Shown: positions 47,325 through 59,472 of the stretch, piece by piece | Layout of the letters: each line of letters starts with the position of its first letter | Numbering within the stretch: the stretch's first letter is position 1 | Origin: Halichondria panicea | Lineage: Eukaryota > Porifera > Demospongiae > Suberitida > Halichondriidae | Length of the DNA stretch: 64,000 bases | Assembly: GCF_963675165.1 (NCBI RefSeq) | Contig: NC_087387.1 | Coordinates: 6,358,058-6,422,057 of the forward strand | Reading direction: 5' to 3' | Made by a program: the position numbers and the translations under genes | The notes under the pieces: model-generated | Seen by the model: only the letters and a program-made list of their open reading frames with translations | Database searches by the model: none | What the model was told of the DNA's origin: nothing

Positions 47325-48701
47325 CTTGTAGGTGAGGGGGAGTACCTTGTTGCAGTTGGGAGTGTCTTGTAACTTACTACGCATGCGCAAGGACTGAACA
47401 CCCACACCCACACACCCTCACAGAGCTCACAGGGAGTGCTGGTTGTGAGGGAGGGTGCTCTCAGAGCAGTGTAAGGTAGTGCCTGGTAGTGTGTGCACTG
47501 AACTCTGACTGAGGAGGTGGAGCCTCTGATCTGGCCAGAGTATGAGATGGTGAGACTCTAGACACAGTCTAGCATGTGAGTTAGCTTGAGGCTATGGAGT
47601 GATGGGTGGTATGGATTTCTCTGAGCTAGGGTTAGGGATTGAAGTAAAGTGTGTTTAGGATTGATAAAAGTGACCACTTGAACAGTCTTGCCTCTATACA
47701 TTGTATGCAGTACTTGTGGAGCTGTGGATATCTGTACATTATATGTTCCTACCAGAGGAGGTACGACACGCGTGCCTCCATTTAGCAATTAGCCTCTGCA
47801 ATAACGTTGAGCGTGGGCGGATAATCGAGGCATAATTCCGCCCACGCTCAACGTTATTGCAGATGTTGGTAAATCAAGGCACGCGTGTCGTATCTCCTCT
47901 GTATTCCTACCATAAACATCGACCCCTCCCCACACACACACACGCCCACATACACACGCCCACACACACACAGGGTCACAGGTGGTGGACCTCGAGATAG
48001 CCACCATAGAGAAACAACAACACACAAGAGAGAGTGACCATCATCACCAGAGTGCTGCAGTACTCAAGGTTACCAGTCTTGTACTGTTAGTTCCTATAGA
48101 GGTACAGAATGCATCTCTTAGTTTTGATATTGATTGCTTTTTATGACTTCCGAAAGTAGCTTACCATAATTATTATTCATTTTCGTAGACAATACCCAAG
48201 GCCCATAATTATGGTCTTTTGCCAATTTACAGTTTTTTCCCTCCCGGAACTAAAATCTGAGTATGGTTTAGTAAATGTTTGACTGTAGTAAATATCTTTC
48301 ATTGAAGGTGCTGTGGTGAAGTGTAATGGCTTGTAAGTGTGTGTGGGTGTACCTTGTGAGAAAAGCTGTAGCCTTTGTTTGGTCAAGATTGAGTAGTCCC
48401 ATACATGTGTCTCTCATCTAAACATGTCATGTGATAGATAGTTTTGATCTAAACTACAATTATGCCCAGTTGAAGATATTCGTCATATTGAGGAGAACTG
48501 TGTTCCACCATTCCCTCCCAGCCTCAGTAATACCATGGATTAGCCATGTCTAAGGACAATCTGCTATTGCATGCTTGCTATTGTAACCCTCTCTTTGTTA
48601 GTACCTCAATGACCAAGCTGGGTTGACTAATAAAGTAACTGTGACTTTGCCTCATTTCATTGTCTTGCTTTTTTGTACAGATCTGTTGTTGCTAGGCAAC
48701 C
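47325..48701. promoter_or_regulatory. Divergent intergenic region, unit C
   Basis: Same organisation as unit A, with palindrome 47753-47901 and CA-rich tract 47933-47972. No core promoter element identified. Confidence 0.5.
47753..47901. repeat. 149-bp near-perfect palindrome, unit C
   Basis: Third copy of the palindrome between the divergent genes; the arms are still almost perfectly paired. Confidence 0.85.
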
Positions 48702-48777
48702 ATATCTAATTCTAATCGCACTAGTCCAGAGGAACGAGAACGAATCGTTGCGAAGCACGATATGGTGAGTGTCACTA

Positions 48778-48981
48778 CCGTATAGTGCGTAATTTCGTGG
48801 GATAAAATATTCGTTATTTTCGTGGGCAGGCTGACCTCCACGAAATTTTAACGTAGACGTGGCTTATCGGAACGTAGGAATGCCGTGCAGCCACGAAACT
48901 AAACAAAATTTTTATAAACAAAAACCACCTTTTCTCGAGTTGAAGGAATTTTTTACCCCACGAAACTTACCCGCTCTACGG
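48778..48981. mobile_element. 204-bp TA-flanked MITE in intron 1 of TBC C
   Basis: Orthologous to the insertion at 38742-38946: same site, same orientation, TA each side. Confidence 0.9.
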
Positions 48982-50075
48982 TATGTAACTTACTATTGGT
49001 ATCCATGGTAACCATCCCCATGTGTACCTTCCCTAGTGTATGTGCTTAAGTAACTGAATGCTTGTTTTTGCCAACATTATCTATTTACTATCTATTTATG
49101 GGCACTGTGTGTGTGTACGGGTCATGATAATGCTCTAATGCTATTGGTGGATACTTCATATGTTGTTAGAACAGATTAGTGAAATCACTCGTGGTATGGT
49201 CTTATAGCATATCATGTAATTCTGTAGAGTCTTATTATAATTATATAGTAGAGCTGTGTAGTGTGTTTCTATATTTAGAACAGCCCCTGTGTTGTGTGCT
49301 ATTCATGTCACTAGTCCATTGAATCACTTCTTGTAAGAGTATAATTATAGATACTTCATTGTTGATATTGCAAAGTGATGATGCCATTATTACCTCACAC
49401 CTGATAGTAAAGATCCGCTTTGTTATATAGCGCATGAGTACACACACACACTACCTTGACCACACCCCTGACCACACCCACCAGGGTCAGGAGGAGGGTG
49501 CTGTGATAGAGGACTGGGAGGACCCTGACCTCTCACTCTACACCACCACTGACAGATATGGCTTCATGCAGTAAGTTACTGTACAAGGTTTGGTGCAACA
49601 ATCATTGAGGGTGGAGCCAGAATTCCTTGTAAAGTGTATTTGTGTTGAGTTCGACCTTCATAAAGTTGTCATAACTTTGTCATACTTCACTGAATTTCAA
49701 AGCTTCTATATCATTGGATTCCTTGTTAAAAAGCGCTTCTATCTATATGCTGTAGAGCTGGTAAGTTCCAACTTAGCATTTTCCATAGAAGTCTCAGGCA
49801 TACTTGTCCACTACATAAAGCATAAATGAAGCCATAATTGACCACATAACTTCTGGGTCGAACTCAACGCAAATAGACTTTAGTTATAATTATGTTATTG
49901 TTTTTTTGCACTTTGCCACAGCTTAATATTGTATGAGACAACTGTTTCTTTGTTTAATTCCTGTAACTTCATTCATTCATTTATATAAGGAACGCTCAAA
50001 ACCCTCGACACTCTTTGTTGATGTTGCAAAGACAACCCGCTTTTCGGTTATGAAAACCCTGTACTTATTATGCCT

Positions 50076-50164
50076 CGGTGCGCATGCGCAAGCGAGGTAT
50101 ACGGTAGTGTGTTTGTGTGTGTGTGTCTGTGTGTGTGTGTCTGTGTGTGTGTGTACGTGTAGAC
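50076..50164. repeat. TGCCTCG-type repeat head with (TG)n tract
   Basis: TATGCCTCGGTGCGCATGCG leads into GTATACGGTAGTGTG and a TG tract. A related head (TATGCCTCGAGGCGTAGCCG) inserts into the 3-kb element near 29870, so this is a dispersed repeat family. Termini not defined. Confidence 0.5.
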
Positions 50165-50933
50165 TGCTACAGCGGCTCAAGGATCAATGAAGTGCAAGTA
50201 AGAGTTTCTATAGGCTTCTAGTCATGTTTTCATTCGTGGATTTGCAAAATAAAGCTTCGTTCTCGAGTTATGTCTAGTTTTGCTTAGTACTTGGAATGTC
50301 ATTGCAGCCTCAGGCTTTTCAGAAGAGCACGTAGCCAAACTTGTTTACCGATGTTGCTACTCTACTTAGTAGTTAGCTCTGCACTAGAACGCTAGCTATT
50401 AGCAGCTGCAAGAGTGAGAATAGAGCTGCAAGGCTCTGCTGATGGTGGCAGCCATTAATTTTAGACTTGAACTTTTGGCATCGATCGTTTTTAACAACAA
50501 TCATGGTCGATCATTACCCACTCTTTTAGTTTGCATGCAGCGTTCATCATGTACGTGTATAGTAGCTTTATGTTATGTAGCTTTGGCATCTCCACCGAGG
50601 CATCAGCACCTGCGGTGCTTTCATTTTATAACGGTTGAAATGCCACTTTGAAAGGTATCTTCTAAGCTGTCCGAAAACACAAAAACAAAAATATTGAACG
50701 CTACACTAAAGTTACGGCTATTGATCACTGCAACCCCCCCCCCCCGTTTATTCAATGGTTGGGGGATTTTATTGTGAGGCATGTTTGCCAATAGAGAGGT
50801 GCATGGCCTCCTAACACAGTCAGGTCCAAACATATGCTATGGAGATGTTGAGTGGCTGTATTATAGAGGGTGACTACAATAGACAGGTTTGACTATAACT
50901 ACAATCATTCTGCCCCCCTCCACTTCCACACAG

Positions 50934-51073
50934 GCTGAGTGGACTGATGATGTGGCCCAGTTCAGAGGACCCAAGAAGCCTGTCACTAAAGAGTGTGTGC
51001 TCATCATAGACACTGTGTCTGGGGAGGCAGTACTGGAGAGGATCAGTAACAACATCCAACTCAAGGCCATCAG
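50934..51073 (+). pseudogene. Single exon of an ELL-associated factor (EAF)-like gene
   Basis: After TTCCACACAG it reads AEWTDDVAQFRGPKKPVTKE, CVLIIDTVSGEAVLERISNN and IQLKAIR, then CAG|GTTATT. The pattern FxGxKxP..ECVLII..TGE.VLE(K/R)(L/I)S..IQ(V/L)K is that of the conserved EAF N-terminal domain, a transcription elongation cofactor of ELL. The exon is open and has both splice sites, but no other EAF exon is seen nearby. It is present only in unit C, inside intron 2 of the TBC copy. Probably a captured fragment. Confidence 0.75.
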
Positions 51074-51644
51074 GTTATTAGTAGGACACTCAGGCAGAGT
51101 CAAGTGTATTATGTGTGTACACTAACCACTAGGACACCCTCTATAATTATTCTGCTCAGGCAAAATGCAGCAAAATTTACTAAGTGTAATAGCTTCCCAA
51201 TAACATCAATCAGCTGCCATAACTTGAATTCCGTGGATCCAATTTCAACGAATGCTTAGAAATAAACCTTTCAAAGGGTGTTATCGAAGTTCATATTTAA
51301 GAGATAAAAGTTTTTACCATGGATATAATAATAGCCCATGGTCCAAATGACAAATTATAGCCCCAACAAAAGTTTGGATTTAATTTGAAAGGTCTCTTTA
51401 GCTTTCAGAAAATCAAAAAGTTTGACATTGGATCACCAGTACTGAAGTTATGACTGTTGAAAGACACATGTATGTCTACAACCCCCCTAGCCCTCAGTTT
51501 GTTTAATGGTTCGGAGACTCTTTCATCTGCTATAACTTGAATTCCGAGTATCCAATTTCAACGTTTTTCGGACTTTCTGAAAGCGAGACTTTTCATACTT
51601 GATATATATAATTAATGTCAATTTCTTATTTCTGCTGCTACCCC

Positions 51645-51756
<112 letters not shown>

Positions 51757-51875
51757 CTCTACTTCACTGGTGTGGAAGATAGGAGATGATGTTGCCGGGT
51801 ATGTGAGGACAGTGAAATTGGTTCAGTTAGAGAGAGAGAGCAATCAAGTGGGCCACCATGGTCAGTCAGTGGGAC

Positions 51876-53112
51876 CATAGATAATAGAGACAGGGATTGG
51901 AAACGTTCACGTGACCCAGTATACAACCCATGTAGTGACATCTTGCAGCTGTGTCATATGCGTGTCTCGCGGTTACAAGTGTTAATTGTTTGTTTACTAT
52001 TCTACTCTTTTGACAATTGGATGGCTATGAATCTGCTTTAGACCACAAAACTGTGTAGCCACCCCCGCAATCATCTTATGTGTGCTATACCAGTGTTAAA
52101 TCTCTGTTTTCTGCAGGAAAACCTCTATGAAGAAAGGTTAGTAGAGAGTCAAAGTGTTACAATATACTTGTGGAGTTTTTAGAACTTTATTAAAGTTTTC
52201 TGTACATTTTTAGAAACAAGAGTAGATTCATTTGACAGCACTGTGTTGCACTGTCCTGTTGATTAGTCCAAATACATGTTTAAGGACCAGTTGTAACAGT
52301 AAATCAGTGCAGAATCATTGGTTGCTGTGTGGAGTTTTCCTGACCTTGCAAATGATTAAGAACAAGTGTTAAGGAGTCTCATTTGCTAAGAAGTGGTTGT
52401 AGAAATGCATGGTTAATAAAGATTAACATATAAATATTCTGAGAGATCACAACATTAAAATGTCCTGCATGTACATGTACGTATGTATGTGTAGGTAATA
52501 CTGATGCGATGGAACATAGACAGTTTACGTTTGGTAAATTAAATGTAATAATGCTGAAAGGCACCGACTAGGGTCTTGAAGGCTCAAAACCAGCCCAACA
52601 GTGCACACATACACAATGATCACAATGATTCCGTATCAGAAAAGGTAAACTTAATGGTAACAATTTTGTTATTGCTATTGTTCACAGGTTCCATCTCTTG
52701 CTGACATCCAGTCTAGATATTTATTAGTGCCGTCATACATCGAACAAAGTAGTAATGGTGTTCTTCTCATTTATTTCAATCTTGGCCAACTCCTGAGCTG
52801 CACCTTGAAACATCGATCACAGTTTGAGATTTAAGTCTCCCTGGCCCTGAGCAAGCACTGCCACAATTTTTTTCCACAGATATTGGTAATCAAGCTCACT
52901 TGCTGCAGTACTACCAGTGACTGTTTCTGCCTAGCCTGCGCCTGGAGACTAGCTTGCTGCTTGCCGTAGGAATATTAAACCATTGCCACCTGTCATGTAA
53001 CTCTATTAAATCCCCACCATTAATTGGTCACGTGATGGAGACACGCATCTGAACCAAGAATGCTATGAATATCATTACGTTTCCAATCCCTTTCTGTGCT
53101 CTATTATCTATG
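51876..53112. mobile_element. 1237-bp CATAGAT-family element inserted in an exon of TBC C
   Basis: Near-identical to 42933-44169. Perfect 7-bp direct repeats GTGGGAC flank it (51869-51875 and 53113-53119), and copies A and B show the empty site TCAGTGGGACAGATAC. It interrupts the codons for QWDRYN. Confidence 0.95.
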
Positions 53113-54186
53113 GTGGGACAGATACAACCACTCATCAACACTGCACAGAAGGGTCAACAAAGGTACTACCTTATATGGGCTGTATAGATTTGCAGATTGC
53201 ATATAGTGAAGCAATTGTTGATCTAAGCATATCATATCGTACAGCTACCAAAGAGCTACAAAATACATATTTTAGTTTTGAAATTGAAGTATCCCAACTT
53301 AAGTTACGGACATCCAAAGTTATCCTCTAAAACTCTCCTCTTGTGTGCATAATTATAGTTCCCTGATAATGATGAGTGTCCTCTTGTGCAGGGATCCCTA
53401 ACCCAGTGCGTGGGTCAGTGTGGAGACATGTGCTCGATATTGAGAACCTACGACAAGACGGTATCTATGAGGCTATGAAGGAGTTGGGCAGACGCACATC
53501 ACCTGACGTACGACAGATTGATCTGGACGTGTTGAGGACGTTCAGGAACCACATTATGTACAGGGAACGGTATGGGATCAAGCAGCAGGCCTTGTTCCAT
53601 GTGCTGGTGGGCTACTTCATGTACAATCCTGTGAGTGTGGTGGACTGGAGACTGATATTTCTGAAATGGGCTGTTTTGATGGGCTGGTTTTGATTGCCTG
53701 TAACTCTTGTTGAGATTGTATGATTTCTAGAGTAAATAATGAGATTTGTAGCACTTTGATAGTTCTACTGAAATCCATGATTGCTATTGTGCCCACACAC
53801 ACACACATGTCTTACCACCCACTCCATACCCACACATGTATTACCACCCACTCCACACACACACATGTATTACCACCCACTCCACACACACACACACACA
53901 TGTATTACCACCCACTCCACACACACACACAGAGCCTGGGCTATTGTCAGGGATGAGCAGTATTGCAGCCGTGCTACTCATGTATCTCAATGAGGAGGAT
54001 GCATTCTGGGCTCTCGTGGCTTTAATAGGGAACAAGAAGTACACTGTGCATGGTCTACTGATACCAGGGCTGCCCAAACTGTTGGCCTATTGTGACTATC
54101 ATGCTGACATGAGGAAGAGGCTGTTGCCCAAACTAGACAGGCATCTGGTGAGGAGTGGGTGTGTGTGTGGTGTGTATGGTGTGTGT

Positions 54187-54235
<49 letters not shown>

Positions 54236-54286
54236 TGGTGTGTGTGTGTGTGTGTGGTGTGTGTGGTGTGTGTGTGGTGTGTGTGT

Positions 54287-54327
<41 letters not shown>

Positions 54328-55525
54328 TGTGTGTGTGGTGTATCTCACAGTCACAATGTACAGCCCTCCTACCACATGTAGGGAGGGATAGTTATAATTA
54401 TTATCTAGCGACAGTGATGCTGTGTACACGTGTATTATTACTGAGTGATGTCATTGGTTTATTTAACGTGTGCCCCTCCCCCAGAACAAGTATCATGTGA
54501 ATGCCTCAGAGTACAGTGCTGCTTGGTTTGTGAAGCTTTATCTAGACGCTGTGAGTCTGTGTAGTGTGTGTCATGTGATCACTAAGCATCATCATCGCCT
54601 CTAGTCCTCACATTCTGTCATGTGTTTTTTTGTACTGAGCTTGTTTTTCTACGCTAATTACTGTACTTTGACCCTTCCTCTCGCCCACAGCTTCCGTTCC
54701 AGTTGGTCCTGCGTATATGGGATGCCTTATTCTTCCAGGGAGAGAGTGTCCTTGCTGCCATGTCCCTAGTGGTGCTCAAGATGAACACTAGTGAGTGGGA
54801 CCATCAGTCATGGCTTAAATACCAGCTAGAGTTAATCCTATATCAATGTACAGTACGTACTGTTCACACACATTCTACCCTCCCTACTACACACACATTA
54901 TAGGCTGGAATATTTCAGTCACTAACTCGTAGAAAACTGATATTATATACAATGTGCATACTGTATAATCAGACCCCCCCCCACACACACCCACACACAC
55001 ACACACACACACACACATACTTGACAGGGCAGTTTCTTCGCGAGCGAGAGGATGGTATTCGTATCTCTCTCCAGGAGCTATCTCGTCAGTCCTTCAACGA
55101 AGATGAGGTTATCGCTGAGCTACAGAGTGTGACTGCCGACCTCAGCAAGTCTCGACAAGCCATCCCACAAGTGGTGGAGCTGGTGAAACTGTCAGAGCTC
55201 AACAGACAAGCGTTGGAGAGAGCTGCTTTGAACTCTGCCTCTAGTGGAAACTCATGATAGCTTAGTGGTGACTGGAGCTAGTCCTGATTCTAGTGCAGAG
55301 TCGTGGGTGTGAGCCCACCCCCTCAATCTTGTCTGTTTCTATGGTTACACTGATTGTTTGTATGTCACCACACCAACTGTATACAAGTGTGCTTCACTGT
55401 TACTGTATGTTGTCTTGTGTATATAATGTATATCGGAAACAATATTCAATCAACTGACACATAATTGTACGATAATGATGCTTATAATTATATAATAAAC
55501 ATGGAATTCCAATTAAAATTAACTA

Positions 55526-56053
55526 CTAGTGTGTAATGGATGGGATTGATGTGTACACAGATCTGATATATATAATGCTGATACCATCACCACCAAGTAC
55601 ACACAGTTTACCAGATAGTTCAATGCAACGGCAACAGTTCATTTCCTCGGGAAGGTCACCACATTGTGTCCACTGGTCTTTAGTGGGATCGTACAGATGG
55701 ATGCTTGAGGTAGCGTTACCTCCTAGTGCTTTATTACCCCCCACAGTCAGGAGGGTGTTGCCGATGGCGATGGGAGACAACTGGTAAAATGGCTCACTTG
55801 CGACAGATTCCCACACACCAGAACTGGCTCGTGATATGAGGGAGGGTACATGAACTCGAAACACTTCTTTAGTGACTTCACCTACAAGATACAGTGTGTC
55901 TCCAATTAGGCAAGTGCTATAGTAACTATCAGTGCAGGGAAGTGGTTCGGCTGTGATCCATTTGTTACTTGAGTTCAGAATGTTCACGTCAGCTATCCTA
56001 GCGCCGTTTGAGTTACGTCCACTGATAATGATCAGATGGTTCTGATATTCAAC
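55526..56053 (-). pseudogene. Truncated kelch 3' exon, unit D
   Basis: It matches the last 175 codons of the kelch exon of units B and C with its own substitutions, and it is open. It stops abruptly at 56053, where the sequence becomes the end of an EGF exon and its GTAAGT donor. No kinase part follows, so this is the broken right end of the tandem array. Confidence 0.88.
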
Positions 56054-56239
56054 TTACCTTTACAGACCAGTTCACCAGTTCCAGACAATATAGCACTAAA
56101 TCCATCCAAGCAGCTACAGTTGAACTGTCCCATGTTATTCAAACAAATAGAATTTTGACCACAGTCGCATTGTATGGGAGATAATCTCATGCCTCCAGGG
56201 TAACCATAAGAATTGAATACAGTAGACTCTCGCTATTCC

Positions 56240-57356
56240 TTTTTTTTTTTTTTTTTTTTTTTTTTCTTTATAATGTTTGATGCAGAGGAAGCATACAGGA
56301 TATGACAAGGTAGCTAAATGAAGCTAATAATGAAGTCAGTCCATAACCAAAAAGTAAAGGTGCAGGTGCAGGTGTACTTAAGTGAAAAAAAGAAAAAAGG
56401 AAAAAAAAAAATTTTTAACTTATTGCTATAATTTTGACAGGGATAATTTAAAAGCAGATGGGCTAGGGCTACTGATAACATTTAGGGGAAGGGAATTCCA
56501 AATGGGGATTACGCTTACAAAAAAGGAATGTCTATGGGCTAGGGTTTTAACATATGGTTTAAAAATAATTTGATTATGAGGGTGACGGGGGGAAGGGCGA
56601 GGATGGAGGGTGAAAACATTGGGAGATATTATAGATAAATTATTAAGTATATTAAAGCAGACTTTCAGTTTTTGGTTTTTCCTTCGAGATGACAGAGGTT
56701 TCCAGTTTAAGGAGGCAAGCAGGTCAGGGTATTCTGCCCTCCACTGCTTCGTTACAATTTTCCCTGCAAATTTTTGGACGCTTTCCAGTTTTTTTATATC
56801 TGTGTGGTGATGAGGGTCCCAGACTGCACCGCAATAGTCTAACTTAGGCAGAACAGCCGTGCGGTAGATCTGGTTCCTGATCTGAGGTGGTGATTTATGG
56901 AACTTGCGATGGATGAAGCCAAGATGTTGTTTGGCCTTCTTGCAGGTGTTGTGTATGTGACATGCCCATTTTAGATCATTATTGATAGTAACACCAAGGT
57001 ACTTTACAGTATCACATGGGGAGATCCGATGGTTGTTTATATCTATATTCATTGGGATAGTGCGTGTAGAGCGAGTTATTGTAAGCAGTTTGGTCTTGGA
57101 GTGGTTTGCTGTGAGGCCGTGAGATTGCATCCAGGAGTTTATTTCATTGACGTCTCCCTGTAGGTCCTGAGTTTCAATTGTCGAGTTTATGGGCTTGTAG
57201 AGAAGGATATCGTCTGCGTATAGAATGAGTTTGGCATTGGTGGACAGGTTGATGTTAGCAATTGAGTTCATGAAAATGTTGAATAATAGCGGTCCTAAGA
57301 TTGACCCTTGTGGGACACCTGAGGTCACTGCAACAGGGTCTGACATAGTTCCCTCC
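56240..57356 (-). mobile_element. 5'-truncated copy of the LINE at 59473
   Basis: From the poly-T at 56240 (its 3' tail) to 57356 this is nearly identical, on the minus strand, to the last 1.1 kb of the full-length LINE, including the reverse transcriptase frame SGVPQGSILGPLL and YADDILLY. It starts at GGAGGGAACTATG. Target-primed insertion with 5' truncation explains it. Confidence 0.93.
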
Positions 57357-57508
57357 AGGCTCCCTGAAGTACGGCCACCTCTATATACCGGCCATTTGGC
57401 TTGGCACGGAATGCTAGCTATATGTTTACTGCACAAAACTCACCCTGAAGTACGGCCACTCGCTATTCCGTTTACCGGCCAGTGCTGGCTGTCCCAAACA
57501 AGGTTTTC

Positions 57509-58398
57509 AATGTACTTTTATACTTAGACTACATTACATCATCTGTAATTGATCTGATTGGCTAAAAACAGTAGATTACATGGAAGCATAATCTACAAGA
57601 AAGTACTTATTCTACAGGAAATGGGCGCATATTCTACAGGAAGTGGACACATATTCTACAGGAAATGGACGCATATTCTACAGGAAGTGACAAATAATTT
57701 GCAGGAAGTTCTCAAAAGTTGAAATGAAATTTTTAGTGAAAGTGACAAGAAGATGACAAAAACATTATAAAAACACAGAATGCAATAGTTTGTTCAGTCA
57801 ATATCCATTCTTTCCATGTCCACTGTTGCTTTGTATTGCTTTTTCCAGTTGGGCATGGGCAAGGGGGGCCAGGAAGCATCAAAAACACTTTAGCAGTCGC
57901 TTGACACTTTCTATTGAGTTTTTTAAGGTTCCATGCCGGTCCAGTCTGCTCTATACCCCCTCCACTCCACCACAGAGCTTCATTCTTCTTCTTGTAGTGT
58001 TGCAGTCAGTTCTAGCATAGTTCTAGGTTCTTTTTACTTGTCTGTTCTTTCCAGTATCTTCAAGAAGCGTTTCACAAGCTTTACTAAGTTTTTCATTGTT
58101 TTGAAGCCGTCTTCTTATCTTTTTCTGTCAACTGGTGTCTCTCACAGCTCTCCAGCTTGTCCAGCTCGCACAAATTCAATTTCTGTTGCTACGCACCAAA
58201 CCTGGCTTTTTATAACCACGCCTCGCGCATGCGCAATGAAGTCCAAGTTAGATAGACCACACCCACTCATAGAATATGCGTCTTAGTAACCACCTTGGTT
58301 ACGGTTAGATTCCCTCGGCTTTGCGCCTCGGGCTAACCGCAACCGCGGAGGTTACATAGACGCATATTCTACTCTTAGGTGTAGTCTATCCTATACGT
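57509..58398. repeat. Insertion in the pogo-like element, with 22-bp minisatellite and hairpins
   Basis: It contains four units of ATTCTACAGGAARTGGRCGC type (57607-57690) and a palindrome (58255-58372: ACCACACCCACTCATAGAATATGCG paired with CGCATATTCTACTCTTAGGTG). The palindrome family recurs at about 63000-63150. No gene is recognised. Confidence 0.55.
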
Positions 58399-58437
58399 GT
58401 ATTACGGCCGGATATGACGTTTTGGGTGTGGTTTAGC

Positions 58438-58856
58438 ACTACAAATTGATCTCATTGGTCAACAGCTGTAGGATATATAGAATATTAGCATACAGCCCCA
58501 GGCATGCACAGTTTTTCAAGTTGTTTTTTAGTTTTTTCATTTGTTCAAGAAAGTAAGCAAAGAGAAAAGAGCCATGCTTGATGGTACTAAGACTCAAAGC
58601 GACGGCAGAAACACGGAAGGTGCTCTCCAACAAGATGGCTAAGCTTCCATGGGTCCATGGGCGCGGTTTAGATACAAGAAGAGCTTGCAACTCCAGTAAG
58701 GGACGTCGAATGGTCAGCGCTTGGACCAAGGAAGCTCTTGAGCATCTGTAGGAGTCAACATGTTGCTCAACTAGCTCTTTGAGGGCTGCAAAATCCGGCA
58801 TAGTCTTGTTCTTTTTTGCAATCTGCATCGTGATTGAATGGTTGCTAGTTGGTTCT
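58438..58856. other. Unassigned segment before the LINE
   Basis: A minus-strand frame (58439-58828, 129 codons) is open but resembles nothing I know. It may be the LINE 5' untranslated region or yet another insert. Confidence 0.3.
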
Positions 58857-58921
58857 GACTGACTGACTGACTGACTGACTGACTGACTGACTGACTGACT
58901 GACTGACTGACTGACTGACTA
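58857..58921. repeat. (GACT)n tetranucleotide repeat
   Basis: About 16 units of GACT, followed by diverged GAGAGACTGAGACT sequence in what is probably the LINE 5' region. Confidence 0.95.
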
Positions 58922-59472
58922 CCTGAGAGACTGAGACTACCTTGAGAGACTGAGACTGTAAGAGAGAGAGACTGTGTACGTTGAGAGAGATTAGACAGAC
59001 TAGAGACTGACACTGAGGACCCTGAAATAGATTGTGGTGTGCTGCATGCCAGGGAGGCCCCTGAATTTTAATTTTTCTTTTATTTATTTAACCTTTGAGA
59101 GACGATACTGTTACTGCCCTGAGAGAGACGCAATGAATGTGTGCGGCTGAGTGGACTGAGGACTGAGGACCCTGAATTTATTTAATTTATTTAATTTTAT
59201 TTTGACCTTTTTATTTATTTGTTGACCTATTGAGAGACAGTACTAGAGACTGTGAGCTGAGAGAGACTGTACTGAGGGCCCTGAATTTTTATTTTTTTTA
59301 CTTTTTTACTTTTATTTATCTTTTTATTTTTTTAATTTTTTTTTTATCTCCTCTCGCTTGAGAGGGGGTTAGCCCCACTTAGAGTACGCAAACTGACTGA
59401 CTAACTGCAATAATTATTATTTTAATTTAGTACTATTTTCAGCTATTTTCAGAATTATTTATTTATTTTGTC

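Noticed and set aside
58439-58828. 129-codon minus-strand frame before the LINE
   Set aside because: No family match known to me; low complexity next to it; left as unassigned.
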